From positions 1 to 44,422 of the forward strand of contig CANJSS010000006.1 of NCBI GenBank assembly GCA_947476955.1: a stretch of 44,422 bases of DNA, given 5' to 3'. Below are positions 17,596-26,340 of the stretch, piece after piece. The translations under genes and the position numbers were made by a program. The DNA comes from Flavobacteriales bacterium (GTDB lineage Bacteria; Bacteroidota; Bacteroidia; Flavobacteriales_D; Crocinitomicaceae). The notes below the pieces were generated by a model, which had not been told where the DNA came from, did not search any database, and saw only the letters and a program-made list of their open reading frames with translations. Numbering within the stretch: the first letter of the stretch is position 1; every line of letters begins with the position of its first letter.

Positions 17596-18415
17596 TATTT
17601 TAGGGTTATCTGAAAAGGCTACCTCGCTGGAAATTAGAAAACAATTTCGATCACTTGCCATGCGCTATCATCCTGACAAGAATACAACTCCGGATGCCAA
17701 AGAAAAATTCCTACAACTTACGGAGGCGTATGAGATTTTGATTGGTAAAAAAAATGCACCAGTTGAATCGACAGCTCGAAATAGAGCTAAAAAAGAAAAA
17801 AGTGCAGAAGAGCGAATGCGTGAAGCAAAAAAAAAACACTACGATCAGCTTTACAATGAACAACAAGAGAATGAGCGGTATTTCAAGAGTTTATTTACCG
17901 GGAGAAAATGGAGAATACTGAAGAGAGTTTCTATTATCGGACCGATTCTGAGTATTTTACTCCTATTGGATATGTTTCTGCCAAATCATTACGAAAACGA
18001 TACAATTATATATTTCGACGAAATTCTTCCAAGCGGTGATGGATTGCATCAAAATTCATTGGTTCGAACAGAAAAAGGAAACAGCTATTGGATTTCGGGA
18101 ATAAATTACGCGCGTTGTTCCGAATTTCCTGCTATTGTAATTGAACGTTCCTGGTTGTTTCACATTCCAAAAAATATTGTTTCAAAGCAAATTTTAACAA
18201 AAAAATCGTATGCTGTGCAGTTTACTTTTTTGTCTAACTTTTTTGTTGTGTGGCTTTTCTTTTGTTTACCTTTATTTGTTCGGATCTATAAAAAAAAGAC
18301 TGTTTTATATACGGTTTTATACCATATAAGCCTTTATTTATCAACGACTTTATTAATTTGGTTTTTGCTTTGGGATGATCATTGGGCACATTTAATAGTG
18401 CTAGGATTTTTATAA
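17573..18415 (+). CDS. membrane-anchored J-domain protein
   Basis: A 280-residue protein. Residues 3-65 form a J domain with HPD at 33-35 in MRYHPDKN, so it should stimulate a DnaK ATPase. A charged helix follows (about 70-105), then a membrane segment (ISIIGPILSILLLLDMFLP-like, about 120-142), a roughly 75-residue probably extracytoplasmic part (ILPSGDGLHQNSLV) and two or three hydrophobic segments at the C-terminus. There is no Gly/Phe region or zinc finger, so it is a class C J-protein that localises Hsp70 to the inner membrane. The ATG at 17573 is preferred over a TTG three codons upstream. It overlaps menE by 23 bp and is convergent with smpB 4 bp away. Confidence 0.8.
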   Translation: MSLKKYFDILGLSEKATSLEIRKQFRSLAMRYHPDKNTTPDAKEKFLQLTEAYEILIGKKNAPVESTARNRAKKEKSAEERMREAKKKHYDQLYNEQQENERYFKSLFTGRKWRILKRVSIIGPILSILLLLDMFLPNHYENDTIIYFDEILPSGDGLHQNSLVRTEKGNSYWISGINYARCSEFPAIVIERSWLFHIPKNIVSKQILTKKSYAVQFTFLSNFFVVWLFFCLPLFVRIYKKKTVLYTVLYHISLYLSTTLLIWFLLWDDHWAHLIVLGFL

Positions 18416-18419
18416 AAAA

Positions 18420-18872
18420 TTATTTTTTCATTGCCCGATCCATATCTCTACGATCGTCTTTTTCCTTTAAATCCTGTCGTTTATCGTGAAGTTTTTTACC
18501 TTGAGCACACGCGATTTCTACTTTAATCCATCCTTTTTCAGATAAATACATCCGCAACGGAATTAGAGTATTTCCTTTGGACATCAAGAATTTATCAATT
18601 TTAACGATTTCTTTCTTATTCAGCAATAATTTACGGTCTCCCCTTGGTTTATGGTTGTAAAATGATGCATTTTCATATTCTGAAATATGCATATTTCTCA
18701 TCCAAACTTCACCCCGATTCATCACGCAATACGCTTCTAAGATACTTGCCTTGCCTAAACGAATACTTTTTATTTCTGTCCCTGCCAATTGAATTCCAGC
18801 AACATAAGTTTCCAGCAAATGGTATTCGAACCTAGCCCGCTTATTTTTTATGTTTACCTCGTTCTTTGACAT
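18420..18872 (-). CDS. smpB: SsrA-binding protein SmpB
   Basis: A 150-residue OB-fold protein that delivers tmRNA to stalled ribosomes. Family motifs are present: NKRARFEYHLLETYVAGI at the start, LAGTEIKSIR, GEVWMRNMHISEYENAS and HDKRQDLKEKDDRRDMDRA in the basic C-terminal tail that enters the ribosomal mRNA channel. Length is normal. The tmRNA gene ssrA was not seen in this window. It is convergent with the J-domain gene. Confidence 0.97.
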   Translation of the reverse strand: MSKNEVNIKNKRARFEYHLLETYVAGIQLAGTEIKSIRLGKASILEAYCVMNRGEVWMRNMHISEYENASFYNHKPRGDRKLLLNKKEIVKIDKFLMSKGNTLIPLRMYLSEKGWIKVEIACAQGKKLHDKRQDLKEKDDRRDMDRAMKK

Positions 18873-18996
18873 TGTTTAATATTACCCCGACAAAAGTAGT
18901 CTTTTTGAATGAAACTTCGATTTACTAAAGGCTGAGTGTTCAAAACATCTCTATCAAAAGCGACTTTGAATATTTGGATTTTTGTAAATTTACTAT

Positions 18997-19602
18997 GTGA
19001 AAATTCCTTCTAAATACATCGAAAATGCTGTTGAGCAGTTGTCCTCCCTACCTGGAATTGGAAAAAGGACGGCTTTGCGATTGGTTTTGCAATTATTAAA
19101 CCGGACAGAAAGTGAAATTGAGCAATTCTCACTTGCCTTTACTGAAATGAAAAGTCACGTAAAAAAATGTGCCTCTTGTGGAAATATTTCCGATACACGT
19201 ATTTGTACTATTTGTTCGGATCCGAAACGAGATCATTCTATAATTTGCGTTGTGGAAGATATTCGAGATGTTTTGGCAATTGAAGGGACAGAATCTTACC
19301 GAGGAATTTACCATGTTTTAGGTGGAATTATTTCACCAATGGATGGCGTTGGACCTTCCGACTTGAATATTCCAAGTTTGGTAGATAAGGCAAACACAGG
19401 TGAATTAATTGAAATAATTTTCGCGTTAAGTCCAACAATGGAAGGAGATACAACAAATTTTTATCTTTATAAAAAACTAGTTAACAAGGAGTTAATTATT
19501 TCTACATTATCTAGAGGTGTAACTGTAGGAACAGAATTGCAGTATGCAGATGATGTTACTTTGAGCCGTTCCCTATTACAAAGACAACCTTTTAAAGTCT
19601 GA
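18997..19602 (+). CDS. recR: recombination protein RecR
   Basis: A 201-residue recombination mediator that works with RecO/RecF to load RecA at gaps. It has an N-terminal helix-hairpin-helix (LSSLPGIGKRTALRL), a zinc finger with Cys58, Cys61, Cys70 and Cys73, and a Toprim domain starting at IICVVEDIRDVLAIEGT. The start is GTG at 18997: the nearest ATG (18995) runs straight into TGA, and the conserved N-terminus begins at MKIPSKYIENAV. The mscL gene follows after 42 bp and may share its transcript. Confidence 0.95.
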   Translation: MKIPSKYIENAVEQLSSLPGIGKRTALRLVLQLLNRTESEIEQFSLAFTEMKSHVKKCASCGNISDTRICTICSDPKRDHSIICVVEDIRDVLAIEGTESYRGIYHVLGGIISPMDGVGPSDLNIPSLVDKANTGELIEIIFALSPTMEGDTTNFYLYKKLVNKELIISTLSRGVTVGTELQYADDVTLSRSLLQRQPFKV

Positions 19603-19644
19603 GTTATATTCAAAATAAGCTATATTTATTTAAAAAAAATAAAC

Positions 19645-20034
19645 ATGATCAAAGAATTTAAAACCTTCATTTTACGTGGAAACATAATAGATTTGGCAGT
19701 TGCAGTAATAATTGGCGCAGCTTTTAGTGCAATAGTTGGATCTTTTATTGTGGATGTGATAACACCTTTATTATTGAAACCCGCGATGGATTCTCTGGGT
19801 GTTTCTCAATTGGAAAAACTCTCATGGAATGGCGTTTTATATGGTAAATTTATTGCTGCTGTAATCAATTTTTTCGTCACTGCATTTATAATATTTCTTC
19901 TTATTAAAGCATCAAACAAGGCGAAAATAAATAAGAAAGATGCGCTAGCTCCTGAAATTCCACCAACAAAAGACCAACAATTATTATCAGAAATCAGAGA
20001 TATACTTAAGGTTAAATCTGCGGAATCAAAATAA
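19645..20034 (+). CDS. mscL: large-conductance mechanosensitive channel MscL
   Basis: A 129-residue homopentameric channel that vents solutes on hypo-osmotic shock. It shows the N-terminal amphipathic helix (IKEFKTFILRGNIIDLAVAV), the pore-lining first membrane helix with small residues (IGAAFSAIVGSFIVDVITPLLL region), a short periplasmic loop, a second membrane helix (FFVTAFIIFLLIKA) and a C-terminal cytoplasmic helix (LLSEIRDILKVKS). The periplasmic loop has no aromatic/charged excess and length is normal. Confidence 0.96.
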   Translation: MIKEFKTFILRGNIIDLAVAVIIGAAFSAIVGSFIVDVITPLLLKPAMDSLGVSQLEKLSWNGVLYGKFIAAVINFFVTAFIIFLLIKASNKAKINKKDALAPEIPPTKDQQLLSEIRDILKVKSAESK

Positions 20035-20061
20035 TTTTCTTCCATAGAAAGTAACTTTTAT

Positions 20062-20760
20062 CTAATTTTCTTGTTGAAAATCAGCTGAATTATTGAATTC
20101 GTCCTCTGTATATATTTTGGCGTATTCCATTATTTTTGAGGATGAAATTTCATGTGTCCCATTGGGTAAATCAAGTAAACTTTGCACCATACATTTTGCG
20201 ACATTAATCGATTCAACAGGCTTGTACTTATTTATTAAACCAGTTTTGCCGATTGCATTGCCCAGCAGAATTGACCATTTTTCAGTGGTACGTTCTTCCA
20301 CTCGAGGGCCTTCCAATATGGACGGTTTAATTAAAATCAATTGTTTGAACCCAATTTTCTTTGCATTTTCATCCAATTGCGCTTTCATTCTGGAATAGAA
20401 GAAAGGAGATTTTAAACTTACACCCAAAGCGGAAATCAAAACACATCGTTCCACTCCTTTCTTCTTAGCGAGTTTCATCACTAAAGTTGGAATATCAACA
20501 TCAATTTCAAATTGTTTTGCCTGTGATCCTGCTTTTTTTAAGGTAGTTCCGAATGTTATAAATAACACATCCATTTTATCGTAGATTGGTAAATCCAACA
20601 AATTAGAAAAATCCACCAAGTGGTTGGTAACTTTAATTTCGCGGATATCCAATTCACGCCTAGACAATAATTCTATCTTCTCAAATCGCTTATCGGAAAT
20701 CAGTAATTCCAATAAATCATGCCCTACAAGTCCTGTTCCACCTAGAATTAATGCGTTCAT
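20062..20760 (-). CDS. NAD(P)-binding Rossmann oxidoreductase (HTATIP2/atypical SDR-like)
   Basis: A 232-residue protein starting with the dinucleotide-binding motif LILGGTGLVGHDLLELL at 4-20. It continues with DVLFITFGTTLKKAGS, CVLISALGVS and FYSRMKAQLDENAK, where Tyr and Lys occupy the YxxxK positions of short-chain dehydrogenases. LILIKPSILEGPR is typical of the NmrA/HTATIP2-like group. The substrate is unknown. The ATG at 20760 is preferred over one eight codons upstream (MYFYKKKT), because the beta-strand of the Rossmann fold starts right at MNALILGG. It is divergent from the RRM gene and convergent with mscL. Confidence 0.78.
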   Translation of the reverse strand: MNALILGGTGLVGHDLLELLISDKRFEKIELLSRRELDIREIKVTNHLVDFSNLLDLPIYDKMDVLFITFGTTLKKAGSQAKQFEIDVDIPTLVMKLAKKKGVERCVLISALGVSLKSPFFYSRMKAQLDENAKKIGFKQLILIKPSILEGPRVEERTTEKWSILLGNAIGKTGLINKYKPVESINVAKCMVQSLLDLPNGTHEISSSKIMEYAKIYTEDEFNNSADFQQEN

Positions 20761-20872
20761 TGTCTTTTTTTTATAAAAATACATTTCAATTACCTTAAAC
20801 TTAAAAAAAAAATCTTATTTTCGAATCATTATTAACATTTAAAAAAAAAAGTAAAAAAACTTTTACATTTTT

Positions 20873-21499
20873 ATGACTAGTATTTTTGTGGCCAAATTAG
20901 ATTTTGGCGTAACTGGTGAACAGTTGAAGCAAGCATTTCAAGATTATGGTACAGTGCTTAAAGCAAGTGTTGCAATGGATCGAGAAACGGGAAAATCAAG
21001 GGGTTTTGGTTTCGTAGAAATGGCAGATCGCGAGGAAGCGTTAAAAGCAATTGATGAATTGGATGGTTCAATGATGAACGGAAGACCAATTGCTGTAAAA
21101 GAAGCTGAACAGCGAACAGATAGTCGACCACCGCGGGATTCAAATTCTCCTCGCCCAGATTTTAATCGTAACAATGATAGTGGTGCAACCAGAACGCCTT
21201 TTCAAAGAACAGAGACAAGTGTAGATTCAGAATCAACCGGTTTTGTGCCACCAGCAGTAGATTCTTTAAAAACGCTGGAGCAACGAAAAAAGGAAAAAGA
21301 AAAAAAATTAAAAGATTGGGGGGATACAGAAGGTCGCGCTAAAAAACCCAAAATGAACGCGTATAAAAAAAGTGGGAAATCAAACCGATTTTTTGATGAC
21401 GAGGAAGACGATGATTTTGATATTCATTCAGTAAATCATTTCGATGAGGATGAAATGGATGAAGATGATGAAGATTTTGAAGAAGAAACAGAAGATTAA
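20873..21499 (+). CDS. RNA-binding protein with one RRM domain and a charged tail
   Basis: A 208-residue protein. Residues 3-80 are an RRM with RNP2 IFVAKL at 4-9 and RNP1 RGFGFVEM at 43-50, so it binds single-stranded RNA. The remainder is disordered: a Pro/Arg/Asn-rich linker (about 82-130), a Lys/Glu helix around QRKKEKEKKLKDWGD, and an extremely acidic C-terminus (DEDEMDEDDEDFEEETED). Small RRM proteins of this kind are common in Bacteroidota and have been linked to post-transcriptional control, but the long tail is unusual. It has its own terminator. Confidence 0.88.
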   Translation: MTSIFVAKLDFGVTGEQLKQAFQDYGTVLKASVAMDRETGKSRGFGFVEMADREEALKAIDELDGSMMNGRPIAVKEAEQRTDSRPPRDSNSPRPDFNRNNDSGATRTPFQRTETSVDSESTGFVPPAVDSLKTLEQRKKEKEKKLKDWGDTEGRAKKPKMNAYKKSGKSNRFFDDEEDDDFDIHSVNHFDEDEMDEDDEDFEEETED

Positions 21500-21520
21500 G
21501 AGATACTTTAAACGAATTGA

Positions 21521-21553
21521 AAAATACCTTACACTAGTGAGGTATTTTTTTTT
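21521..21553 (+). terminator. terminator after the RRM gene
   Basis: A 12-bp stem AAAATACCTTAC/GTGAGGTATTTT (one wobble) with a 4-base loop, followed by T. It lies 21 bp past the stop. Confidence 0.9.
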
Positions 21554-21613
21554 GTTCAAATTCGAGTTAATTAAAACTCACTCTATTCATATAGAAATTA
21601 AGGAAACTAATCC

Positions 21614-22909
21614 ATGGAAATCCTAATTATTTTCACATTGACACTTTTGAATGGTTTTTTCGCCCTTTCAGAAATAGCTTTGATTTCAGTTAAACGCAGT
21701 AGAATAGAATATTTATCCGAACAGGGAAATTCAAGAGCCAAAATAATTCTTGCGTTATTGGATAAACCCGAAAACTTTTTGTCTTCTGTTCAAGTCGGGA
21801 TAACCTTAATTGGAATAATATCAGGAGCGTATGGTGGAGCAACTTTAACCGACGATTTAAACAGCATTTTAATACAATTTTCTTTTCTTAAAGACTATTC
21901 CCATTCGATTTCATTGTTCTTTGTGATTGGAAGTGTTATTTATTTCACGATAGTAATTGGAGAACTTGTTCCAAAAACAATTGCGATTAATAACGCAGAA
22001 AAAATCGCGTTATTTTGTGCTCCTATTATCCAATTTTTCACAAAAGCTACCTATCCATTTGTGAAGTTACTTACTCTTTCAACTAGAATTCTAATTAAAG
22101 CATTCCGAATAAATGAGGCCACAACAAATCATATCAATGAAGAGGAATTGAAATTAATATTATTTAATGCAGAAAAACAAGGCGTTTTGGAAACGGATGA
22201 AACTCAAATCCATCAAAATTTGTTCTTTTTTACGGATCAAACAGCCAAAACATTAATGACGAAAAATTCTGAGATTGATTGGATAAATCAAAAGTTGCCA
22301 ATTGCACATACCCTAAAATTTATTTTAAAAAGTGTGCATTCAAAGTTCATTGTTTGTGATGGTCTAATTACCAAAGTAAAAGGCGTTATCAGTAGTAAAG
22401 ATTTTATGGAAAACTATCAAAATAAAGATTTCACGCTAGATTCAATAATGCAATCGCCTCTCTTTGTAATTGAAAACACACCAACGCTCAAAATTCTCAA
22501 TCTATTTAAAAGTAAAAAAGAACACATTGCAATTGTTACCGATGAACAAAGTAATATCACTGGAATTATTACCCTTCATGATCTAATTGAAGCAATTGTT
22601 GGAGAACTTCCAAACGAGGAAGAGCTTAAAGTTCAAAATATTATTAAACGCTCGGATAACAGTTTTTTAGTAAACGGGGAGACACTTATTTTTGAGATAA
22701 ATACTTTTTTTAAAAAGGAAATAATGGATGAAAAAAGTCCACTTTACAAAACAATATCAGGATTTATTCTTGAAAATATCAAAAAAATTCCGCAGGTTGG
22801 CGATTCCTTCGTGTCAGGCAATTACTACTTCGAAGTGATTGATTTAGATGGACTTAGGATAGATAAAGTTTTAATTCGGGAAAAAACTAAAATGACTGAA
22901 TTTCCTTGA
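21614..22909 (+). CDS. CNNM/CorC-type membrane protein (HlyC/CorC family)
   Basis: A 431-residue protein with an N-terminal DUF21 membrane domain of about four helices (residues 1-160; NGFFALSEIALISVKRSR is the family signature), a linker, a pair of CBS domains (about 200-330; the ITGIITLHDLIEAIVGELP end is typical) and a C-terminal CorC_HlyC domain (about 345-425; GDSFVSGNYYFEVIDLDGLRI in two adjoining motifs). The family includes Mg/Co exporters, possibly sodium-driven; the older hemolysin name is misleading. Its 3' end overlaps convergent nnrD by 23 bp. Confidence 0.88.
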   Translation: MEILIIFTLTLLNGFFALSEIALISVKRSRIEYLSEQGNSRAKIILALLDKPENFLSSVQVGITLIGIISGAYGGATLTDDLNSILIQFSFLKDYSHSISLFFVIGSVIYFTIVIGELVPKTIAINNAEKIALFCAPIIQFFTKATYPFVKLLTLSTRILIKAFRINEATTNHINEEELKLILFNAEKQGVLETDETQIHQNLFFFTDQTAKTLMTKNSEIDWINQKLPIAHTLKFILKSVHSKFIVCDGLITKVKGVISSKDFMENYQNKDFTLDSIMQSPLFVIENTPTLKILNLFKSKKEHIAIVTDEQSNITGIITLHDLIEAIVGELPNEEELKVQNIIKRSDNSFLVNGETLIFEINTFFKKEIMDEKSPLYKTISGFILENIKKIPQVGDSFVSGNYYFEVIDLDGLRIDKVLIREKTKMTEFP

Positions 22910-23735
22910 AGGCTTTTGGTATATATTGAATAATATCACTTGCTAAAAGTCCATATTCTGTTTTTTTAATAACTGCAAGATCTGCAGCTAATCCGTGCAA
23001 ATAAACAGCAAGAATTGCTGCATTTTTCGAAGAGTAACCTTGCGAGAAAAAAGCCAAAAGTATCCCAGTTAATGTATCACCACTTCCTCCTTTTGCTAAG
23101 CCGGGATTTCCGGTTGTATTAATAAATAGTTCCCCATTTGGTGAGCACAATATTGTTTTGGAGGATTTGAGTAACACATAGACAGAAAATTCATTACAAA
23201 ATTGTTTGAGTTTTTGAATTTTCACTTTATTCGAATTCCATTTCCCTACCAATCGTTCAAATTCTTTTGGATGCGGCGTTAAAAGGGAATTTGTAGGAAT
23301 TAATTTTAACCATTCCGGATGCAGACTCAAACAATTTAAACCATCAGCATCAATTATCAAACGGCTTTTGCTGGTTACAAGTAATTCATAAAGAGCGTTT
23401 TGTGTTACTGGATTCGTGGAAATCCCAGGACCAATTGCAATGGATGTGTATTTTTCGTCAGTTACAATTTTACTGCAAAAAGCATCATTTTTATCTTTAC
23501 TGACAATTGCTTCCGGAGTGGATATTTGAAGAATTGCAACTCCACATGCCGGAGTGTGCGTTGTAAGTATTCCAATTCCACTTCTGAGGCACGCCTTTGA
23601 AGCCAAAACAGCACTTCCCATCATTCCTTCACTTCCAGCCACCAGTAAACCATGTCCGAAATCTCCTTTGTGCGCGTCTTTTTTGCGTGGCAAAAGAATT
23701 GATTGCAACAATTGTTTCGTAATATAGACTTCCAT
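22887..23735 (-). CDS. nnrD: ADP-dependent NAD(P)H-hydrate dehydratase
   Basis: A 282-residue ribokinase-like enzyme that repairs hydrated NAD(P)H. Motifs are GDFGHGLLVAGSEGMMGSA near 27-45, IIDADGLN, LLTPHPKEFERL near 175 and the phosphate-binding GGSGDTLTGILLA near 225. The NnrE epimerase domain that is often fused in front is absent, so an epimerase must be encoded elsewhere. It is convergent with and overlaps the CorC gene by 23 bp. The next gene upstream on the same strand (CstB-like) ends 75 bp before its start; joint transcription is possible but not shown. Confidence 0.92.
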   Translation of the reverse strand: MEVYITKQLLQSILLPRKKDAHKGDFGHGLLVAGSEGMMGSAVLASKACLRSGIGILTTHTPACGVAILQISTPEAIVSKDKNDAFCSKIVTDEKYTSIAIGPGISTNPVTQNALYELLVTSKSRLIIDADGLNCLSLHPEWLKLIPTNSLLTPHPKEFERLVGKWNSNKVKIQKLKQFCNEFSVYVLLKSSKTILCSPNGELFINTTGNPGLAKGGSGDTLTGILLAFFSQGYSSKNAAILAVYLHGLAADLAVIKKTEYGLLASDIIQYIPKAFKEIQSF

Positions 23736-23810
23736 AAAACAAATTAAACTAAAAAAGTAAGTTAATATGAATTAAAAAGCAACCAACCCAATCCTAAAAA
23801 ATAGAGTCTG

Positions 23811-25226
23811 CTATGCTTTTGTCACTGTTGTCGGGCAAACATAGTCCGTTTTTGGGACATCTGTTTTGGAAATCGCACTGTAACCGCCCGCAACTTCTAT
23901 GAAATTATCGTACCCTCTCGATTTCAAAATAGAAGCTGCAATCATACTTCGATACCCTCCAGCACAATGAATAATAAAGGGTTTTTCTTTAGGAAATTCA
24001 GCCATATCTTCATTTATGAAATCTAGAGGAATACTTTTAGCACCATCAACATGTTCCGCAGCGAACTCTCCCGGTTTGCGGACATCGATTACAATTGGCT
24101 CATTTTTAAAGCGCTCTGCAAATTCATCCGCAGTAATTCTTTTAACGGAATCCAATTCATTACCTGCAATTTTCCAAGAATTAAATCCGTCTTTTAGATA
24201 ACCAATAACGTGGTCATATCCAACGCGCGCAAGTCGTTTTACAGTTTCCTCTTCCTGCCCAATTTTAGTCACCAATAGTAATTGCTGATTTACATCCGGC
24301 AACATTGCTCCTACCCAAGGAGCAAATTGACCATCCAAACCTATATTTATACTATTTGGGATAAAACCTTCCGAGAAAACTTGTGCATTTCGCGTATCGA
24401 GAATAACAGCACCAGTTTCATTTGCTGCAGCTTCAAATCCTTCAGGAGTTAGTGCCTGCATTCCTCTTTCCATTACATCATTAATATTATCGTAACCTGA
24501 TTTATTCATCATTACGTTCATTCCAAAATAACCTGGAGGCGGCAATAAGCCATCTGTAACCTCTTTTACAAATTCCGATTCTGTCATATTTGCCCGCAAA
24601 GCATAATTTAGCTGCTTTTGTTCTCCAATTGTAGAAACTGTTTCCTTGCTCATATTTTTCCCACATGAACTTCCTGCTCCATGTGCTGGATATACGATAA
24701 CATCGTCCGCAAGCGTCATTACTTTATCACGAAGCGAATGGTATAATATCGAGGCTAATTCTTCTTGCGTCATAGATGCAGCTTTTTGGGCTAAATCCGG
24801 GCGGCCAACATCCCCAATAAAAAGGGTGTCACCGGAAAATAAAGAATGATTTTTTCCATTTTCATCTATCCATAGAAAACAAGTACTTTCCATTGTATGA
24901 CCTGGCGTATGTAAAACTTTAAATGTTCCATCACCTAGCTTGATTTCCTCCCCGTCAGTTGCTATATGCGCATCATATTCAGTTTTCGCGTTGGGACCAA
25001 AAACAATTTTCGCGCCTGTAGCTTTAGCGAGGTCAACATGTCCTGAAACAAAATCTGCATGAAAATGGGTTTCAAAAATATATTTTATTTTAACGTTATC
25101 TTTTTCCGCACGCTCCAAATAGGGTTCAACATCGCGTAAGGGATCGATAATTGCAGCTTCGCCATTTGAGGTAATATAATATGCCCCTTGCGCCAAACAT
25201 CCAGTATAAATTTGCTCTATTTTCAT
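23811..25226 (-). CDS. CstB-like persulfide dioxygenase with two rhodanese domains
   Basis: A 471-residue protein with three modules. The first (1-245) is a metallo-beta-lactamase fold with THFHADF at 53-59, HTPGH at 106-110 and SGDTLFIGDVGRPD at 131-144; His56, His110 and Asp133 fit the single-iron site of ETHE1-type persulfide dioxygenases. The second His of the usual HxHxDH motif is Phe59, which fits a mononuclear site. GAGSSCGK near 185 is a further family mark. The middle rhodanese (about 265-350) has no catalytic Cys (LLVTKIGQEEE), and the last one (about 370-460) has Cys421 in IIHCAGGYRS. This order is that of Staphylococcus CstB, which oxidises persulfides to sulfite/thiosulfate. A TauE exporter lies directly upstream, as in the cst operon. 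Confidence 0.88.
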   Translation of the reverse strand: MKIEQIYTGCLAQGAYYITSNGEAAIIDPLRDVEPYLERAEKDNVKIKYIFETHFHADFVSGHVDLAKATGAKIVFGPNAKTEYDAHIATDGEEIKLGDGTFKVLHTPGHTMESTCFLWIDENGKNHSLFSGDTLFIGDVGRPDLAQKAASMTQEELASILYHSLRDKVMTLADDVIVYPAHGAGSSCGKNMSKETVSTIGEQKQLNYALRANMTESEFVKEVTDGLLPPPGYFGMNVMMNKSGYDNINDVMERGMQALTPEGFEAAANETGAVILDTRNAQVFSEGFIPNSINIGLDGQFAPWVGAMLPDVNQQLLLVTKIGQEEETVKRLARVGYDHVIGYLKDGFNSWKIAGNELDSVKRITADEFAERFKNEPIVIDVRKPGEFAAEHVDGAKSIPLDFINEDMAEFPKEKPFIIHCAGGYRSMIAASILKSRGYDNFIEVAGGYSAISKTDVPKTDYVCPTTVTKA

Positions 25227-25476
25227 ATTCTTGATCTTGTTATTTAATACAAAGTTTTTCTAAAATATAAAGAGATAAGTTAATTTTTACTCTCAACTAT
25301 TTATATTTTATAAAGGTCGCGAAATTAAAGGTTTCCAGCTCTCGTAATTCTATTTTTTTTCTGTTAATTTCTTATAAAATTTTTCATTTTTTGAAGACAA
25401 CCAATCTATAAAGCGAAAAAACTATGCCTGATGTAGCGTGAATTTTAACTTTTTAACTCGCTTCTTATTTTTGATT
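25227..25476 (-). other. 250-bp intergenic stretch between tauE-like and cstB-like genes
   Basis: This is the longest gap in the window. It is very AT-rich and holds no open reading frame of note, no strong hairpin with a T run and no full TTTG/TAnnTTTG promoter that I can see. Its length suggests that the cstB-like gene has its own promoter rather than relying only on read-through. Confidence 0.4.
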
Positions 25477-26277
25477 TTAAGTATAAAAAAGTTCTTTGAC
25501 AATTATATAAATTCCCATTATTAAAACAAACCAACCAAAGGATGTTTTTAACTTTTCACCCGGAACTTTTTTTGCTAGAAGTATACCGAGAATTATGCCA
25601 ACAATAGAAGCAGCAGTAAATAGTAGTAATAAATTCCAATCGATAATTTCAGAACCTTTTAAATCCCCTGTGAAACCTATAAGAGATTTCGCTGCAATAA
25701 TAAATAAGGAGGTTCCAACCGCCTTTTTCATTGGCATTTTTGCCAAAAGCACCAAAGCGGGAATAATTAAGAATCCACCCCCTGCGCCAACCAAACCAGT
25801 CAAAACACCAACTAAAGCACCTTCGATTAAAATCAAAGGATAATTATATGAAATTGGAAACTCCTGCTCCATCGCTAATTTTTTTTGTGGTTTTATCATG
25901 GTAATTGAGGCTGCAATCATGACGCAGGCAAAAATCACCATTAAAAAAATAGATTTTGTGACTTCGAAATCAAACAGAGTAAATACACTTTCTGGAATAA
26001 TTGGCACAAGATATGCGCGCGATAAGTAGACGGCAATTATAGAAGGTATTCCAAAAAAAAAGGCCGTTTTAAAATCGACTCGACCAATTCTAGCATTTTG
26101 AATTCCACCAACCAAGGCAGTTGCTCCAACAATAAATAGCGAGTATGCGGTTGCTAAAACCGGATTTACGCCCATTACATAAACTAGAATCGGGACAGTC
26201 AAAATAGATCCTCCACTGCCTATCAAACCTAAAGAAATCCCTACAAGAATTGCTAATAAAAATCCTATTATAATCAT
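25477..26277 (-). CDS. sulfite exporter TauE/SafE family membrane protein
   Basis: A 266-residue protein with about eight membrane helices and the two-fold family repeat: GISLGLIGSGGSILTVPIL at the N-terminus is echoed by GVLTGLVGAGGGFLIIPAL near residue 158. The charged loop around 118-140 separates the halves. The family exports sulfite, sulfonates or other small anions. Because a CstB-like enzyme that produces sulfite or thiosulfate is the next gene downstream, export of these products is the likely job here. The PLP gene is divergent upstream. Confidence 0.88.
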   Translation of the reverse strand: MIIIGFLLAILVGISLGLIGSGGSILTVPILVYVMGVNPVLATAYSLFIVGATALVGGIQNARIGRVDFKTAFFFGIPSIIAVYLSRAYLVPIIPESVFTLFDFEVTKSIFLMVIFACVMIAASITMIKPQKKLAMEQEFPISYNYPLILIEGALVGVLTGLVGAGGGFLIIPALVLLAKMPMKKAVGTSLFIIAAKSLIGFTGDLKGSEIIDWNLLLLFTAASIVGIILGILLAKKVPGEKLKTSFGWFVLIMGIYIIVKELFYT

Positions 26278-26340
26278 TAAATAAACATATTAAATGGCAA
26301 TTAGCCTCTGTAAAGATGTAGCTAACAAATCAAACGATTG

